Assembly: GCA_029204225.1 (NCBI GenBank)
Contig: CM055105.1
Span: forward strand, 11,438,404 to 11,502,403
Source: Diphasiastrum complanatum
Lineage: Eukaryota > Streptophyta > Lycopodiopsida > Lycopodiales > Lycopodiaceae
Length of the DNA: 64,000 bases
Reading direction: 5' to 3'
In this document: one piece after another, positions 10,741 through 28,123 of the stretch
Layout of the letters: every line of letters starts with the position of its first letter
Position numbering within the stretch: position 1 is the stretch's first letter
Position numbers and translations under genes: made by a program
The notes under the pieces: generated by a model
The model's input: only the letters and a program-made list of their open reading frames with translations
What the model was told of the DNA's origin: nothing
Database searches by the model: none

Positions 10741-13393
10741 ATCATATGGAAAATTACAATGCAAGGACATGGTATAGCTAGACACATACCAAAAATACAT
10801 CTATGTTTTGATTTTGACTTAGGGAGAGCGAAAATTGTAAAAACGTTATTTTATGCTAGACATAGCTGAATGCTAATTCCGTACGAAACAGAAGAGTCAT
10901 AACTGACCAATCTGAAACTACCAAGGAGCTCATTTAGGAGAGCTCCATGAAACAAGTTTGTATAAAAGAGTAATTATTTGCAAGGTAATTTTCAAGCAGT
11001 ATCCATGAGACATATATTAAAAAAAGTCGTTAAATTTAGAACTATTATTGAGTATTTTTGAAGAGCTCTTCTAATTTTGATCTTCTTAAGCTTTAACTCA
11101 TAACATTTAGCTGTGTTGAAGCCAATGCCACTGAGCACTATGCGTTGAGAAAATGTTATTTGGGACTCAACAATAAAGACTCAAGATTCAGTAGTAAAGA
11201 GACAGGATGCGATAATTGATGGATTGTAGTTAAAGTTGTACAAAGCTGTAATTGCACAATCCAAACTAAAGTAGCTCTTGTTTATGCTATAACAGACGGC
11301 CATGAATAAAGTCTAACATATTGTTTATTCAATGCTTGTAGCATATTAAAGAGAGAAGCCTGCCAACCCACCCCCATGCACTGGAGTTACCGACACCGTC
11401 ATGCCCGGTCAAGCCTCCATCGATGACTGGCATCCCGTACCACCAGCCATTGCCCTTAGCATACATCTCTTGGCCTGGAGATACATCCCTGCTACTGCAC
11501 GTCTCCATCCACCAACTCTGGGGTACACTGAGTGAATGGCAAAAGGGATACATGCATACAATCCGAAACACAATTCAGATTGCCTTGTCACTAGTTATGG
11601 TTGTCAGGAACGCAAATTTTTTTTCCCTTAAATTATTTTCTAGGGAAAATGTACAAAGGTTGAAAGTAAATCGCTTTATCTGGAGTAGATTTTTAAAGAC
11701 GTGCATATCGAGGGAAGCCCACATGAAATTGTGAGCTGTTGCAAGTTATTATCACTCTTAATGCTAGTTGGGTCCCAAACTCATGGATGGTGAGCGAGGA
11801 TAAAGACGAACTTGTGAAAGATAATGTAATTGCCTACTTTATGGATAAACTGTCAATAATTTAGAAATCATGACATGGATAAATGAATTGCTAATTCTTT
11901 TCTTTGAAACTTGGATCTGATTAGTGGTTGAAATTCAATTATACATAGCTTGTAAACAATCCTTGACTTGAGCTCCCAAAACCGTTCTATGAAGGCCTAT
12001 AGACTTGTGCTATGAAGGATCAATTTACCTCCATTTTGTTGAATAGAGTAAGCACGTACCATTGACTGTTTTCACTCCAAAGTGTTTTTGGTTTACAATG
12101 TATGTATGTATGTAATTGACTGGATCTGTGCAATGTTATTTTTGCCTCTTTCTAGTTTACTAGTACGTAGTCCTTCTGGTGCGTTGATTGACCATCTATG
12201 AGGTGAGTTATCAGTAACTAAACTATCAAAAATAGTTCAGCCATTAGTCTTTTTTCCTCAATTTTCTTTTCTGTCGATCCCAGTTGCGGATTGATGACGT
12301 TCCGAAACGTTTCTGCAGCATGTCACAATCTGCTGCAACTATCGTTTCCACGAGTGCCATGACAGTCCTTTTGCAGGGCATACCCGGGTATAATTTGAGT
12401 TTTAACTGAGCAGGCACTAGTTTATTCCACAGCTGCAATGAGATGTTAGAAAGTACATCCAATATCGCAACAAGAGCAAGTAATTCCTTTAGATTTGTTG
12501 TGCCATAAGTGATACACATGGGAGATGGGAAGGTGGATTTATCTATTGAAGACCCAAGGACCCATGTGGTTTGAAATTTTGGATCGATAATATCGGATTG
12601 ACCATGCAACTGATTATAGCTAGAACTAAAGACATTTTCTCACCAGTTGAGTAACATGCAGCTAATTTGCTTTTATTCAGGGGTAAGCGGCCATTTGGTT
12701 AGGTGCTCAACCCTAAGTGGCTCCTGGAGCTACTGCTATCTAGCAGATTGTTGGTTGGAGGAGATCGATTCACCTCTGAGTTTGCTGTCTATTTCAATGT
12801 CTTGTGAATATGCGCATAACTGGGCTGATACTGTGCTTATAGTATCATCATAAGGAAGAAAGTCAAGGGAACTTTCTCTGCATTTTCAGTTGTTTCATGT
12901 CCAAATAAGGTCGAGGTTACTCCATCATCCATTCGTACTTTTTGAAGTGTGAAAGCATCCTTCAAAAGTAGTGAAAGCTTGAATAAGAATTGTAGTGGCT
13001 CGAGGTGATTTGAATCTAATTTAATTGTAGTACAAGTTAGTTTACATGGCGATTTATATGATGGAAGAATGTTCAGACATAGTTTAAGTTGCTATGTCAG
13101 TGTACTATTTACTGCATCCAATCAAGCTCGTGTTGATAGTTCTCCTTGCTAGGTTTATGTCTTAGTCTAGTTCTGATAGTTTTTCTACAGAAAGTTACCA
13201 TTGAGGTTTGAGGAAGTATGTATAATGAAAAGAACCAAGATCCACAAATGGTAAGTTTATTGCTATTAATGTGCGTTGTTGATAAGATCATGACATACCA
13301 AGTTGGAAGTTCATTGTGTTTCTTAGCCAGAGTGACTATCAAAGCTAAAAGTAGAGAGAGCTGAATCCAATCGTTTGATGTCATTGTCTGTAG
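10741..13393. other. Intergenic or intronic DNA before rhomboid exons
   Basis: No feature is certain. 11329-11600 is a GC-richer patch with open frames on the minus strand (for example WWYGMPVIDGGLTGHDG) that I do not recognise. A minus-strand frame at 12244-12609 (121 aa) also has no family signature. Upstream exons of the rhomboid gene (the HxxxN transmembrane segment) should lie to the left of 13394, but I could not read them here. Confidence 0.4.
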
Positions 13394-16300
13394 ATTGCAC
13401 TTGGTTTTGGAGGTAGACGACTGTTGCTGTTGTACCTTGCGGGCGGTGTGGCAGGATCCTTGGGGCATGTTGTTTACTGTTGTTATGTGCTGCCTTGGCT
13501 TAAGGTACCCAATTCATGGTCTTGATTCTACCCTCAGGAAGTTCGTATTTCTATTGTTGCCAGCATATGCACACAAAGCAACTGTCATGGATGGCGTTTA
13601 CTGGATTTCAGTTTGTTGGTTTCCTAAGTAATTTGCATTATGCTAATGTGACACATTATGCTGCAAACCAGGGCGTTCCCAGAAGCTTTTACTATTCTCG
13701 ATATAGCTTACCGGCTTTGGTAAACCCTATCTCTGCTTATCTTGAAGATTGCAGTGATGGTATATCTGCAAGTAAATTTTGTAAGAGGTTTCATCAATGA
13801 GATCCTGATTCAGTCATGTGGTTTCTTTCAGGGTGCAAGTGGAGCTGTGAATGCAATAGTTGTGTTTGACATTTTATTAAATCCAAGGCGGGTCATTCTG
13901 ATTGACTTCCTTTTTCCAGTACCTGCTATTTTCTTTGTACGTCAACAAACCTATCTTATTGTTGATCAATTCAAGCATTTGTTCTAACACGATGATCAAC
14001 CTTCTTCTTCAGTGACCTGGTTATGTTTGCACCTAATCATTCTTGACAGACGATATAAGTATGAACAGAGAAGGAAAATTAGATAAACTCATTGAAAAAG
14101 TTTGAAAAAAGTAATAATCCTGAAGAGACGCTTCCATCATGGGGAGATGAAAAGAATCAAGCAGGGGTGAAGTAATTTGTTCTCTTGTGCTTTTTCTCCT
14201 TGTCTTGCATCTATTGTGCTTCTTCACAAAGTAATGAAGCAATAGATTATGGATTTTTGAGGAGGTAAAATCCACCAAAATTTTGCCTTGTAAGGTCGAA
14301 CTTTTCCAGGTACCATCAAGCTCTCTTGAGTTTTTCCAAGTAAAACTTGAATTACATATTGGGATTTCCTTGGCGCCGCATAGAAATACATTTATTTGAG
14401 TCAAAGTAATTACTAAAGGTGAACTTGTTTTACTGCTGCTTCTTGTTTTGAGCAGGGAACATATTTGGTTCTCAAAGATTTGTGGGGAGCAACCAGGGTA
14501 TGCATTGCAAACGTTTTCTTACCCAGCTTCTGAGGTTTTTTTAAAGCTCATTTTAGTACTTGGAATGGAAATTTCTTTTTTTGTTCTCAACCAACGAGAT
14601 TCAATTACAAGCAAAGTATCATGTATATAGCACCTAATAGAGAGTAGAACAAATGCACTATGTAGCAATGAAGCACAATCACAATCACAATCAGAAGAAC
14701 TATCACTGATCTCCAGAAGAGCCTGGTCTAAGCAAGGTAATTGATGCTAAACTGCATAAGGCTTAATGTCAAATAATAAGCCAGGGTGTCATGGCTTGAA
14801 GTGCTAAGCATGATTGGTTCATAATTCTCCATGCTCCACAAAGAGACAGTGCCCCTAGTAATAGAATAATATATGTATTGAAGAAGATACCTCAAATATG
14901 TATATGCCAAAGTATAAGTTGGAAATGAAGAATAAAATACAACTAGCTGCATATCCCATACAAGGTGCCAAAATGCATGCCTTGAAGCACAGACTCATTA
15001 CAGCCAAAATGCATTCCTTTGCTAACCATGGCTCACACAACAATTCAATTGGACCAAGGAATCCAAAAAAATGTATCACCATTGAGAACTTTGCTGCATA
15101 CACGCAGAATACCATGTTGATGGGTGGTCTAGGAAAGCCACATAAAGGAATAAAAAGGGAATGACAAAACCAAGGCTTGTGGAAACAGCTATGATGCGAA
15201 AGATCCTATGCACCCATGGACTTGCACGAAGATATTTCCCAAGGAGACACAATACACGAGGATATGCCATTTGTAGCGCATGATCATGAGGGTGACATGG
15301 ATGACATGATGGATGCATTATTCACAAACCCACCCGAGGCCACATTGACAAGGGAAGATGAGATGATGCGTGACTTGGCATCCACTCCTTTGTACGAGGG
15401 TGGACAAATGTCAAAGTTGCGAGCCTTGGAAACAAGAACTAAACGATTGAGAAATCGTATAGTTACCGAGCATTTGGTTCGATGGAAGGAATATACGGAG
15501 GATGACGATTCTTAGAAACAGGAAGGAAGCTTAAGGAGGAACTTTCGCAGTTTTAAGTTCTGAGGACATAACTTGAATAAGGGGGGAAGAATGTCATGCC
15601 CATGACTGGTCTCGGGTAGCATGTCCACGCTATAGACCGGTAGACCAACAACCTGTAAGTTAATTGTGACTATAAGCGAATTGGGACGTGGATTTGTATG
15701 GGTCTATCAGTGAGTCATTGAGGAACTGGATGACGTGGCCCAGATAGGTTGCAGAGGTGTCCAGTGAGGTGTCAAAGTGCACTAGTAGTGGTGCACGGGC
15801 CTTGGAGGGTATAAGTATATCTTTTGGGCTCTCACTAGTGTATGCTTGATAGCATAACCAGTGGGAGGATGCTGCTGGTGTGATGCCTTGTGATTGGCAT
15901 GCTTAGAATAGGATCCTTGGATTGAGGACTTTATATGTAGCTAAGGTGGATGTTGTGGAGGTCATATTACATCAAATTCTAGTTTAATTCAAGACCTCAA
16001 GAGCCCCACAGGAACCCGAAAGAGGTATACTTGATTTTGTATACCCATTTAGAACCAATTGCCTTCTTCCCATGAGGAAGATCAACAAGAACCCAAATCT
16101 GGTTTTTCATGAGTGAGTCATACTCATCTTGCATCGCATCCTCCCAACATTTTACTCCCTTGGCCTGCTCATAAAAAACAAGTTCTTTCGCAACATCTCC
16201 ATGAGATGTAAGAGCAAAATCTGAAAAATCAGCATAGTCCACTGATTTTGTAGTGGCACGTGTCTTTCCATCATAAAATGAACTTACTTTGCTGTCCCGC

Positions 16301-19300
16301 AAAGTCGACAGCAGCCACCGTGGGACTGTTTTGGGCTGTCCAAGAGCCATGTCTCTTTTTGCTGTCCAAGATCTTCCGACACTGCACTTGGCTGTCCAAG
16401 ATCTTCCAAAACTGATCTTTGCTGTCCAACAACTCCTGCAGGCTGATTATGAGCAACAATGGGCGGTTCTTGATGAACATTAGGCTCTAAAATTGATGAG
16501 GTGTTGGGCAGTTTGAAATTGGTTGATTGCTGCCCCTTATCTCCAGAAATAGAAGATGGTACCAAATCTGGAAAAACTTTAACATTCACACTATGTGGGC
16601 TTTTCCCCCTTCAAGATGTGAGTTGGGGCCACATCTAATGAATTAACACAAGCATAAGCCGTACAACCAAAAATTCGAAAGTGAGAGATTGAAGGCTTCT
16701 TCCCATACCAAACGTCATAAGGAGTTAATACTTTCAATGCTTTAATAGGACAACGATTGCTTATGTATGTTGCCGTTATAACTGCTTCAGCCCAAAACTT
16801 GTGAGGCAGTCCCTTTGCTTTGAGCATGCAACGAGCCATCTCCATCAGTGTGCGATTCTTTCGCTCGGCAACACCATTTTGTTGAGGCGTATAGAGAGTT
16901 GTCATTTGATGTAGAATTCCCTTCTCTCGAAGAAATGCACCGAACGTATTCTGAATGTATTCCCTTCCTCTTTGCATAGGGTCTTCAAAAAATGCCCAAA
17001 CTGATTTTCCACCATTGCTAGAAAATCTTTGAAATGTTGAAAAACTTCAGATTTAGTCTTCATAGGATAGATCCATGTAAAACGGGAAAAATCATCAATA
17101 AAAGTCACAAAGTAGATGCACTTTCCAATGGATTCGGTCCTCATTGGACGACAAACATCACTATGAATCAAATCAAATTTATCAAGAACCCTTATAGTTC
17201 CATCAATTGGAAAAGGTTTCCTTTGAAACTTTCCAAGTATGCACCCCTCGCATACATGCCCTTCCGGCTGCTCAATGGTAGGAAAATCTTCTACCATATT
17301 AAATGTCTTCAGCTTCTTCAAACTTGCAAATTTGAGATGTCCAAACCTTGCGTGCCACAATTCAGCCAACTCCAATGATTGTGATGTAGAAGCAACAACA
17401 CATATAGAGGGAATTCGACGCTCATAGGTATCCATAATGAATAAGCCAGCATGCATTGTTTCCGAAACAATATTCAAGAGAGATCTTTTAGGATCCTTGA
17501 CAAGATACTTATCTTCTTTGAACTCAACAACTAGTCCTTGCTTCAACATAGTTAAAATCGAAAGAAGATTCTTCTTGATTTCCGGAACATAAAGTACATT
17601 CTTAATGTACTTTTCTTTACCATTGGGCAGAATGATGACTACAATTCCAATTCCATGAATAGAATAAGATGCATTATCTGCACATTGTACTTTGCTTCCA
17701 TTTTGCACTTTCACAAATTTGGATTTTTGACTCTATACATAGTATAAAGTGTATCCCACGCACTTTTAGGTGTCTTACAAGACCTAATATGAGGTAAGAT
17801 AGATCTTTTCACAACAAGAGCAACCATAGAATGTGCTTGTGCATCTCTTCTATCCCATTTCTTTTGTTCTTCCAAAGATGTAGAAGATGATGATGATGAT
17901 GATCCATGAGGTGTAGTAGGGGCCAAAGAAGGAGGCCTTTCCTCATCATCATTGACCAAATCCCACAGCCCTTTCGCTATGAGAAGATTCATCATCATGT
18001 AACTCCATAAGGAGTAGTTTGTGCCATCCAACCGATCTTCAGTAAACAAAGAACCGATAGCTTTCGATTCTTTAGCCATTACCTCCAACAGAATTTCAGC
18101 TTGTTGTAGATAGAAAAGAGAGCCTTTCTGCAACCAAATCTACTTAAAAATTTGCAGCAAACAAAGAGTTGAAAGTAGAAGCACAAGATGTCTATCAATC
18201 TGCAACCAAAGTGCCCAAAAGATAATGGATAGATGGCTTTCTTTTTGCACAAAAAAATCCAGCTGCTTGAAAATTAGGTTAGCTTCGATTGAAGCCTACA
18301 TTGAGCCTAATTAGGAAGCCAAATCAACACACATTCCAATAGGGCTGTTGAAGGCGCCCTACTGCTTGCTGAGAATCTGCAAATTTCCAGCCACAAGTTG
18401 ACCTAACCCTGAGTAGGGCTTGCTGAATTTTGGGCGCCCTCCTACACAAATGCAAACTTGAAAACAAAAACAACAAGACAAGGAGACACCACAACAAAAA
18501 ATCAGTAGTAGATTTTTGGACGCCCTCTTCCAAACAAAGCTTGCTGAAAACTGGTTGCATAAAAATCAGATTTGAGATTCTGATTTTTGGGTGCCACAAA
18601 TTGCTCCAAGATCTCTGATGGGCGCCCTCCTTCCACCTGAAAAGAGACAAAAAAGTTGATCCAAACTCCACTTGGAAAGATCAACAATATGCTGAAATTT
18701 TTGAACAAAAAACAGAGAAGCTCCTCTTCTGGTAGGGCACCAGCATACAAGCTTGCTGCAGATCCGGTAGCTCTGATACCATGTAGGAAAGCAAGAGTCA
18801 AGTCACCAAGATCTAGCTATCAATCAATCTCTACAAGAAACAAGAGAGAAGAGGTTGTGCGCCCAACTCTAAGAGAGAGAGAGAGAAAACAACAACAAGA
18901 TTAATGGAGAGCAATGCTTAGCCAAACTGAAAAAAGTGACACAATAAGCCAATATGTACTCTACCTACTTACTGACTGTAGGGCACCCCCAAAAGTAAAG
19001 ATAGGGCCCCTAAACCAAATTAGACCCCTAAGAACCCATGAGTCAGTACATGACCAAAATTGGGTCCAACTGAACTTAAGACAAACTTAAGATGTCCTAA
19101 ATAACTAAATGCCCATGGTTACGCAAATCTCGACCTTTTGGGCCAAAGTAACCTATGGATTAACTTCAGCATAGTCATTATTTCTAACATGATGTTACTG
19201 AGTTGAAATTGATATCAAAGTCAGGATAATGATTGATTTTTAGGGTAAAAGTGAAAGTTAAATGATTGATCTGTTAGCTTTTGAACTTAATCTTCAGGTT

Positions 19301-22300
19301 TGGTCGACTGCTCATCTTGTGTATCATGTAAATTTAGTTTATATGATGATGACAGTTAGATGTATTGAAGATTTTACTCATTTGGAGGACTTATCGCTCA
19401 ATGTACCTTTGGACCCTGAAAGAGTACTCAGAATTAGAGATAAACAACTGATAAATCGTTCTAGACCCTCAACAGATGCTCTCTCCCCCTTTAAGACATG
19501 AGACATACCCTCATGCCCGAACTTATACACATGGGACTTAAAATCTATAGCGGGCTACTTACTTGCATGCCACCGCTTACCAAATACAATATCAAACTTA
19601 GCTAGTTTAGTGATTTCAAAGTCTAACTTCTCGATATACGTCCGAATAGACAAAGACGCGCGAGAGATCCTTTCATCCCAAACCTCTGTTCATCTGGCAT
19701 CTCAACATTATACTAGTAATCAGATGGAACAGTAGCTAAGCGAAACTACCTCACCACCCGAGAATTGATAATATTATGCGAGGAATCGATGTCAAATAAG
19801 ACGAGCACGTCATGACCTTCCAGCTTCTCGCTCATGCGTAGCAGTTCACTATCTGGAAACTGATAAGCTTCACGGGCCTTGGTGGACAAATAACAAATTG
19901 GTGCCTCTAGAACAAGCTTTTGCACCAAAATAGTCATGACACGACGAGTGTCCTCATCGTCACTTACCAACAAGTCATCCAAAATTTTCTCATCCTTGCT
20001 CTCATCTTGACGTTGCTATAAAACATGGAGCTTCTTGCCCGTGCGTCGAGGACAATCTTTGAAAAGATGCTTGCCAAGACAAAAAACATAATCCGTCTTC
20101 CTTGGCCTTTTCCTTTTGCTTTGGAGTAAGGGGAGACTTGTCGTAAGCACGACGAGCCATAGGAGATGCCGATTTTTGCTTCAACGTCTGCTGCATCTGG
20201 ATAGGATCCTTCTTCGAAAAGCCTTTCTGACCAGCTTGGCTAGACTTTCGCAAATCCTTCTTCTGAGACCAACTTGGCATCCAGATTCAGACTTGGTCCG
20301 TACATTACCTTCAAAGTTGAGAGCTGTAGCAACCGCCTCTTCTAAGGTCTTGCACCCTTCATTAAGCACTGAAGGCCTCAACTCTTCACGAAGGCCAAAT
20401 ATGAACTTGTGGACTACTAGCCACTCGAGAATCTCTTCTGGAATCTTGATAAGCGTCTCACGATACTTATCGGCATATTCTTGCACCATGTACTGCCTCT
20501 GACAATGCAAAAGCCAAAAGCATCCGTCGCACACACATGCTCATGTGGAGGAATGAATTGAGCTCTCAAAGCCCGCTTGAAATCAATCTAGGTGGATGGA
20601 GCCTGATTAGACTTCAACGACTTGCACCACCACTTGTCAGCAAAATCAGTGAAATGATAAGCAACTTTGCGGACCCGCCAACCCTCATCAGTTGGGGCTC
20701 GCTTCAAATCAAAATATTCCTCCCACTTATGCAACCACCGGTCCACTATATCAGTAGTGCGTTTGGGAGGGTTTCTTGCGAGTAGGCTTAATATCTTTGT
20801 CTTCTGGGTAGGGTGGAGGTAACATAGGACGAACAACAGAAATCGGAAATGGATAAGGATAAGGTGGAGCATGTTGTGAGGAGGACGCATAACGACCAAC
20901 TACAGAGGAGAGCATCCCTCGCATCTTTGCGACGGTCTTCTCCACACTATCCATGTGAGCTTGCACAGAAGGGGAAACACCAGCAGGCGAACTAGCAGCC
21001 ATTATAGGCGGGTTATGATCAGGGCTAAGCATAGGGTTGGGTGGTGGTGATTGGAGGGCAACAAGAGGGCTAAGCAGAATATCAACTCTATCATCTTCCA
21101 TTATGGATAAACAAAGGACAACACAAAATCAAAACTCGAAAATTACACTTAGAAAAAAAACGAGAGAAATCAAATCTGACCAAAGCTTTCGAAACAACAA
21201 GATAGAAGTAGACAAAAGGGCAAATAAGGGAGTGAGCTCTCCCTGAAATCCAAGTTTGTTGTCTTGTCGGTGGTAGGTCCGCTGAGATGACAGGTTGTTA
21301 GGTATCATTTGGCCCCTCCTCAGCAAGTTAGAACTCTGGCTATCCAATAAAAAAAGGCTGCGCTGGGCTTGCAACAAGTGGACACTGGTTCTGCCTTCAA
21401 AATCACCCGAAAAAGCTCACACAAAAAAAACGTTGGGTCTCCAGACATATAGCGCTGGACAGCTTGTCAAATTTGTCTCCACGATTCTCCCCCTCAAGAT
21501 CCTTCAAAAACAAGCAAAAATCCAAGTTTGCTCCACGTTCTTTCTCTAGAACGAGCTCTCTCTCTAGAACGAGGCTCTGATACCAATTGTCACAAGCAAG
21601 TCTCTCCAAGCTCATGAATCCTAGAAGGTCGGTGTATCGAATGAACCTCCCAACCGTAGGCACTCCCTCTTTGAGTCCTTCTACCTGCTATTCCTGTCAA
21701 CTGGCACATGGCATCCACCTGTGGGTGATCAGTCCACCTAGCATGCATGACCCCTGTGACTTGTGAATACTAAGTGACTCATAGGGTACCACTCCCATGC
21801 CCCGCCAAAGACTTGTGATCCGCTAGGTCACCCCGGCTACTTGCCGACTCGTAACTGACGACTAGGATCCCGGGTCATTATTCACCGCATCTCTGACAGC
21901 TTGTCAGGCGGTTACACTGGGTCACTACATGTGACGCACCGGTCCCAGCTTGGGACATATGTCCTCGTCGGTCACCGACCCTTGCCAATACTAGGCCTCA
22001 GGCCCTCTGGTAAGCGGCCGTGCCGAGGTCATGATAGAGCCGTAATTGGGCTCTAACAGAATGTTTGGTACTGTTGTAAGCAAACTCTAATATCGGAAGA
22101 TATTCCTCCCAATTAGTCTTTTGTTGACGTATGCACAAAGCATATCCTCCAGCACTTCATTTTCTCTTTTTGTTTGACCGTCCATCCTTGGTATGGAGGT
22201 GATGGAATACTGCTCTCCAAAACTCCATCAAACTTACTATTCTGGTTGCAAACTATGTCGAAAGGAAGATCGTAAAGTTTAAATAGCTCCTCTACAAACA

Positions 22301-23364
22301 ACTGTGCCAAAATTGGCGCTGTAACGGTTGCTTTGGTTGGACTGACATGAGCCATTTTGGTCAAACGGTCCATTGTGACCCATATAGCATCATGACTCTT
22401 TTGGGTCTTAGGCAGGCCTACTATGAAATCCATGAAAATATGAAAAAAACCTACACCGAAACTACTCATATATTTTTGTTGCCCTACTCATTTGCGATCC
22501 ATATATTATATGTATCCTTGGGTGGCCAATAGAGGAATTAAAATTTTGAATCAAAATAAAAACTCAACTATTGTAGAAAAGTCTAGAGCAAAATAAAAGA
22601 AAAATAAGGAATTTGCCTCAGAACTTATAAGTCTACCAGATTAAATTTAAGCACCCTCAATAAAGATGGATCTAAACAACTTACAAGCTAGTGGGGGCCA
22701 AAGAAGTGATTTAATATCAAATTAAAGCAAAACATCCCACAGAAAACATACAATAGAGAACAAATTACAAACATACCGATATGGCAATGAAACATGATCT
22801 AAGCAAAAGGAAATATCGATGATTTATGCAAGAGTCTATTGATAGCACGGCGATTTGAGCAAGCTAAATGATTTAAGAGCTAAGCATCTAAATAATAAAC
22901 CATCAAATATGGGGTACCCCTTCGTATTTAAACAAGTTTTGGGTCATATTGTTTCAGAGTTACTGTTAGAGGCCCAATAAGGATCATAACATATGACCAA
23001 TTGCCAAGTCATGCCAGTTAGAGGCTCAAGTGCCTAGAGCATAAGGTGTAATGTCAACATATAATGTTGGGACCTAGGCATGTTTTAAATTCAACCCTCA
23101 ACTATAAGTGTTGTGCATGAATGGCTCATAACTAATAAAGACTTTAAAACTTGATTTGAGATGCTAATATTAAATAAAAAAGGATGATTGATCCGTTTGG
23201 ATTGGGCTTTTGCTTTTGGATGCTTTGAGATTCCAACAACTCATCTTTGCTTGATCCATGTTGTTGTTGTGCAGGTTAACTCCGAAACTGCTCATGCTGG
23301 ACATTTAGGAGGTGCTTTGGTGGGTGCTGCTGCATGGATGCGATTAAGAAGTCGATGGAGGTAA
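13394..23364 (+). CDS. Rhomboid-family intramembrane serine protease, 3' exons
   Basis: Five phase-0 exons with good GT-AG borders encode the C-terminal 131 residues: 13394-13504, 13672-13719, 13832-13936, 14456-14497 and 23275-23364 (stop TAA). They contain FGGRRLLLLYLAGGVAGSLG, then the catalytic-serine segment GASGAVNA with NPRR and FLFPVPAIFF, then TYLVLKDLWGATR, and last the catalytic-histidine helix AHAGHLGGALVGAAAW. This order and wording match mitochondrial PARL and plant RBL12-type rhomboids, which cut transmembrane substrates in the organelle inner membrane; localisation is inferred. Both catalytic residues are present. The final intron (14498-23274, 8777 bp) is filled with Gypsy and Copia remnants. 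Exons for the N-terminus were not found, so the start is unknown and a 5'-truncated pseudogene cannot be excluded. Confidence 0.8.
15190..15591 (+). pseudogene. Gypsy chromodomain tail and polypurine tract
   Basis: Inside the rhomboid intron, the end of a + strand Gypsy polyprotein reads KLRALETRTKRLRNR, then IVTEHLVRWKEYTEDDDS and a stop at 15515. This is the chromodomain-like tail of chromovirus integrases. About 60 bases later comes a purine run, TAAGGGGGGAAGAA (15578-15591), the polypurine tract, then an LTR start. The rest of pol is absent upstream. Confidence 0.7.
15592..16020 (+). mobile_element. 3' LTR of the Gypsy element (right end unclear)
   Basis: The LTR starts TGTCATGCCCATGACTGG directly after the polypurine tract and has a TATA-like GGTATAAGTATATC near 15808. 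The right border could not be fixed. It meets the broken RT end of Copia 2 somewhere near 16000-16030. Confidence 0.5.
16021..18133 (-). pseudogene. Copia 2 gag-integrase-RT fragment
   Basis: A minus-strand Copia element inside the rhomboid intron. Gag (18133-17711) has LDGTNYSLWSYMM and SAWDTLYTMYRVKNP. It is joined by a deletion to the region after the protease active site (17714: ADNASYSIHGIG, VLYVPEIKKNLLS), so the zinc knuckle and the DSG triad are gone. The integrase follows with ELWHARFGHL, HSDVCRPM and FVTFIDDFSRF; after a frameshift it continues with QQNGVAERKNRTL. A linker and the RT start (SKWVYKIKYTS) end it at about 16030. The linker contains a tandemly repeated LEDLGQ-type segment (16330-16430). 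It is defective for protease and RT. Confidence 0.85.
18770..19189 (-). mobile_element. Copia 2 primer site and 5' LTR
   Basis: The minus strand reads TGGTATCAGAGC (18781-18770), a perfect initiator-Met primer site. Directly upstream on that strand is an LTR of 408 bp from TGTTAGAAATAATG at 19189 to CTTTCCTACA at 18782. Gag of Copia 2 starts about 640 bases downstream. The bases flanking the LTR on the right are TGATG. The matching 3' LTR was not found because the element is truncated in RT. Confidence 0.75.
19200..19501 (+). pseudogene. Gypsy integrase C-terminal scrap
   Basis: A + strand frame reads VWSTAHLVYHVNLVY and later NVPLDPERVLRIRDKQLINR, typical of the region after the integrase core in chromodomain Gypsy elements. 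It is truncated on both sides and ends at TGA before LTR-like or unknown sequence. Confidence 0.6.
19502..19745. other. Short non-coding link
   Basis: Nothing was recognised between the + strand Gypsy tail and the minus-strand Gypsy protease scrap. Confidence 0.3.
19746..21101 (-). pseudogene. Gypsy gag-protease fragment
   Basis: A minus-strand Ty3/Gypsy element inside the rhomboid intron. 21101-20751 is a Pro/Ser-rich gag N-terminus. 20899-20588 has WLHKWEEYFDLKRAP and FADKWW from the capsid. 20534-20181 has YADKYRETLIKIPEE and FGLREELRPSVL. 20280-20002 is a Lys-rich part with a poor zinc-knuckle remnant. 19982-19746 holds the protease, where the active site reads VLVLFDIDSSHNIINS instead of the normal DSG(A/S)TH(N)F, so the triad is lost. 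Several frameshifts separate the pieces. RT and integrase do not follow. Confidence 0.75.
21574..22058 (-). mobile_element. Gypsy primer site and 5' LTR
   Basis: The minus strand reads TGGTATCAGAGC (21585-21574) right after a 471-bp LTR, TGTTAGAGCCC (22058) to GCTTGTGACA (21588). The gag fragment at 21101 lies in the expected place and orientation. The LTR begins next to a Gypsy integrase scrap on its right, which it probably split or abutted. Confidence 0.7.
22064..22469 (-). pseudogene. Gypsy integrase core fragment
   Basis: The minus-strand frame has MDFIVGLPKTQKSHDAIWV, then MDRLTKMAHVSP and LYDLPFDIVCNQNSKFD, the DD(35)E integrase core (D in MDFI, D degraded in CNQNSKF). It then jumps by deletion to YQGWTVKQKEKM, a corrupted DGQTERxNQ. 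About 120 residues remain. Inactive. Confidence 0.75.
22470..23274. other. End of rhomboid intron, nothing recognised
   Basis: AT-rich intron sequence without a frame or repeat that I recognise. It ends in the pyrimidine/GT-rich acceptor TTGTTGTTGTGCAG before the last exon. Confidence 0.4.

Positions 23365-28123
<4,759 letters not shown>

Noticed and set aside
12244-12609. 121-aa minus-strand protein gene
   Set aside because: No family signature, no splice or promoter support, and it lies in likely intron or intergenic DNA of the rhomboid gene.
17034-17378. + strand 114-aa frame
   Set aside because: Shadow of the Copia 2 integrase on the other strand.
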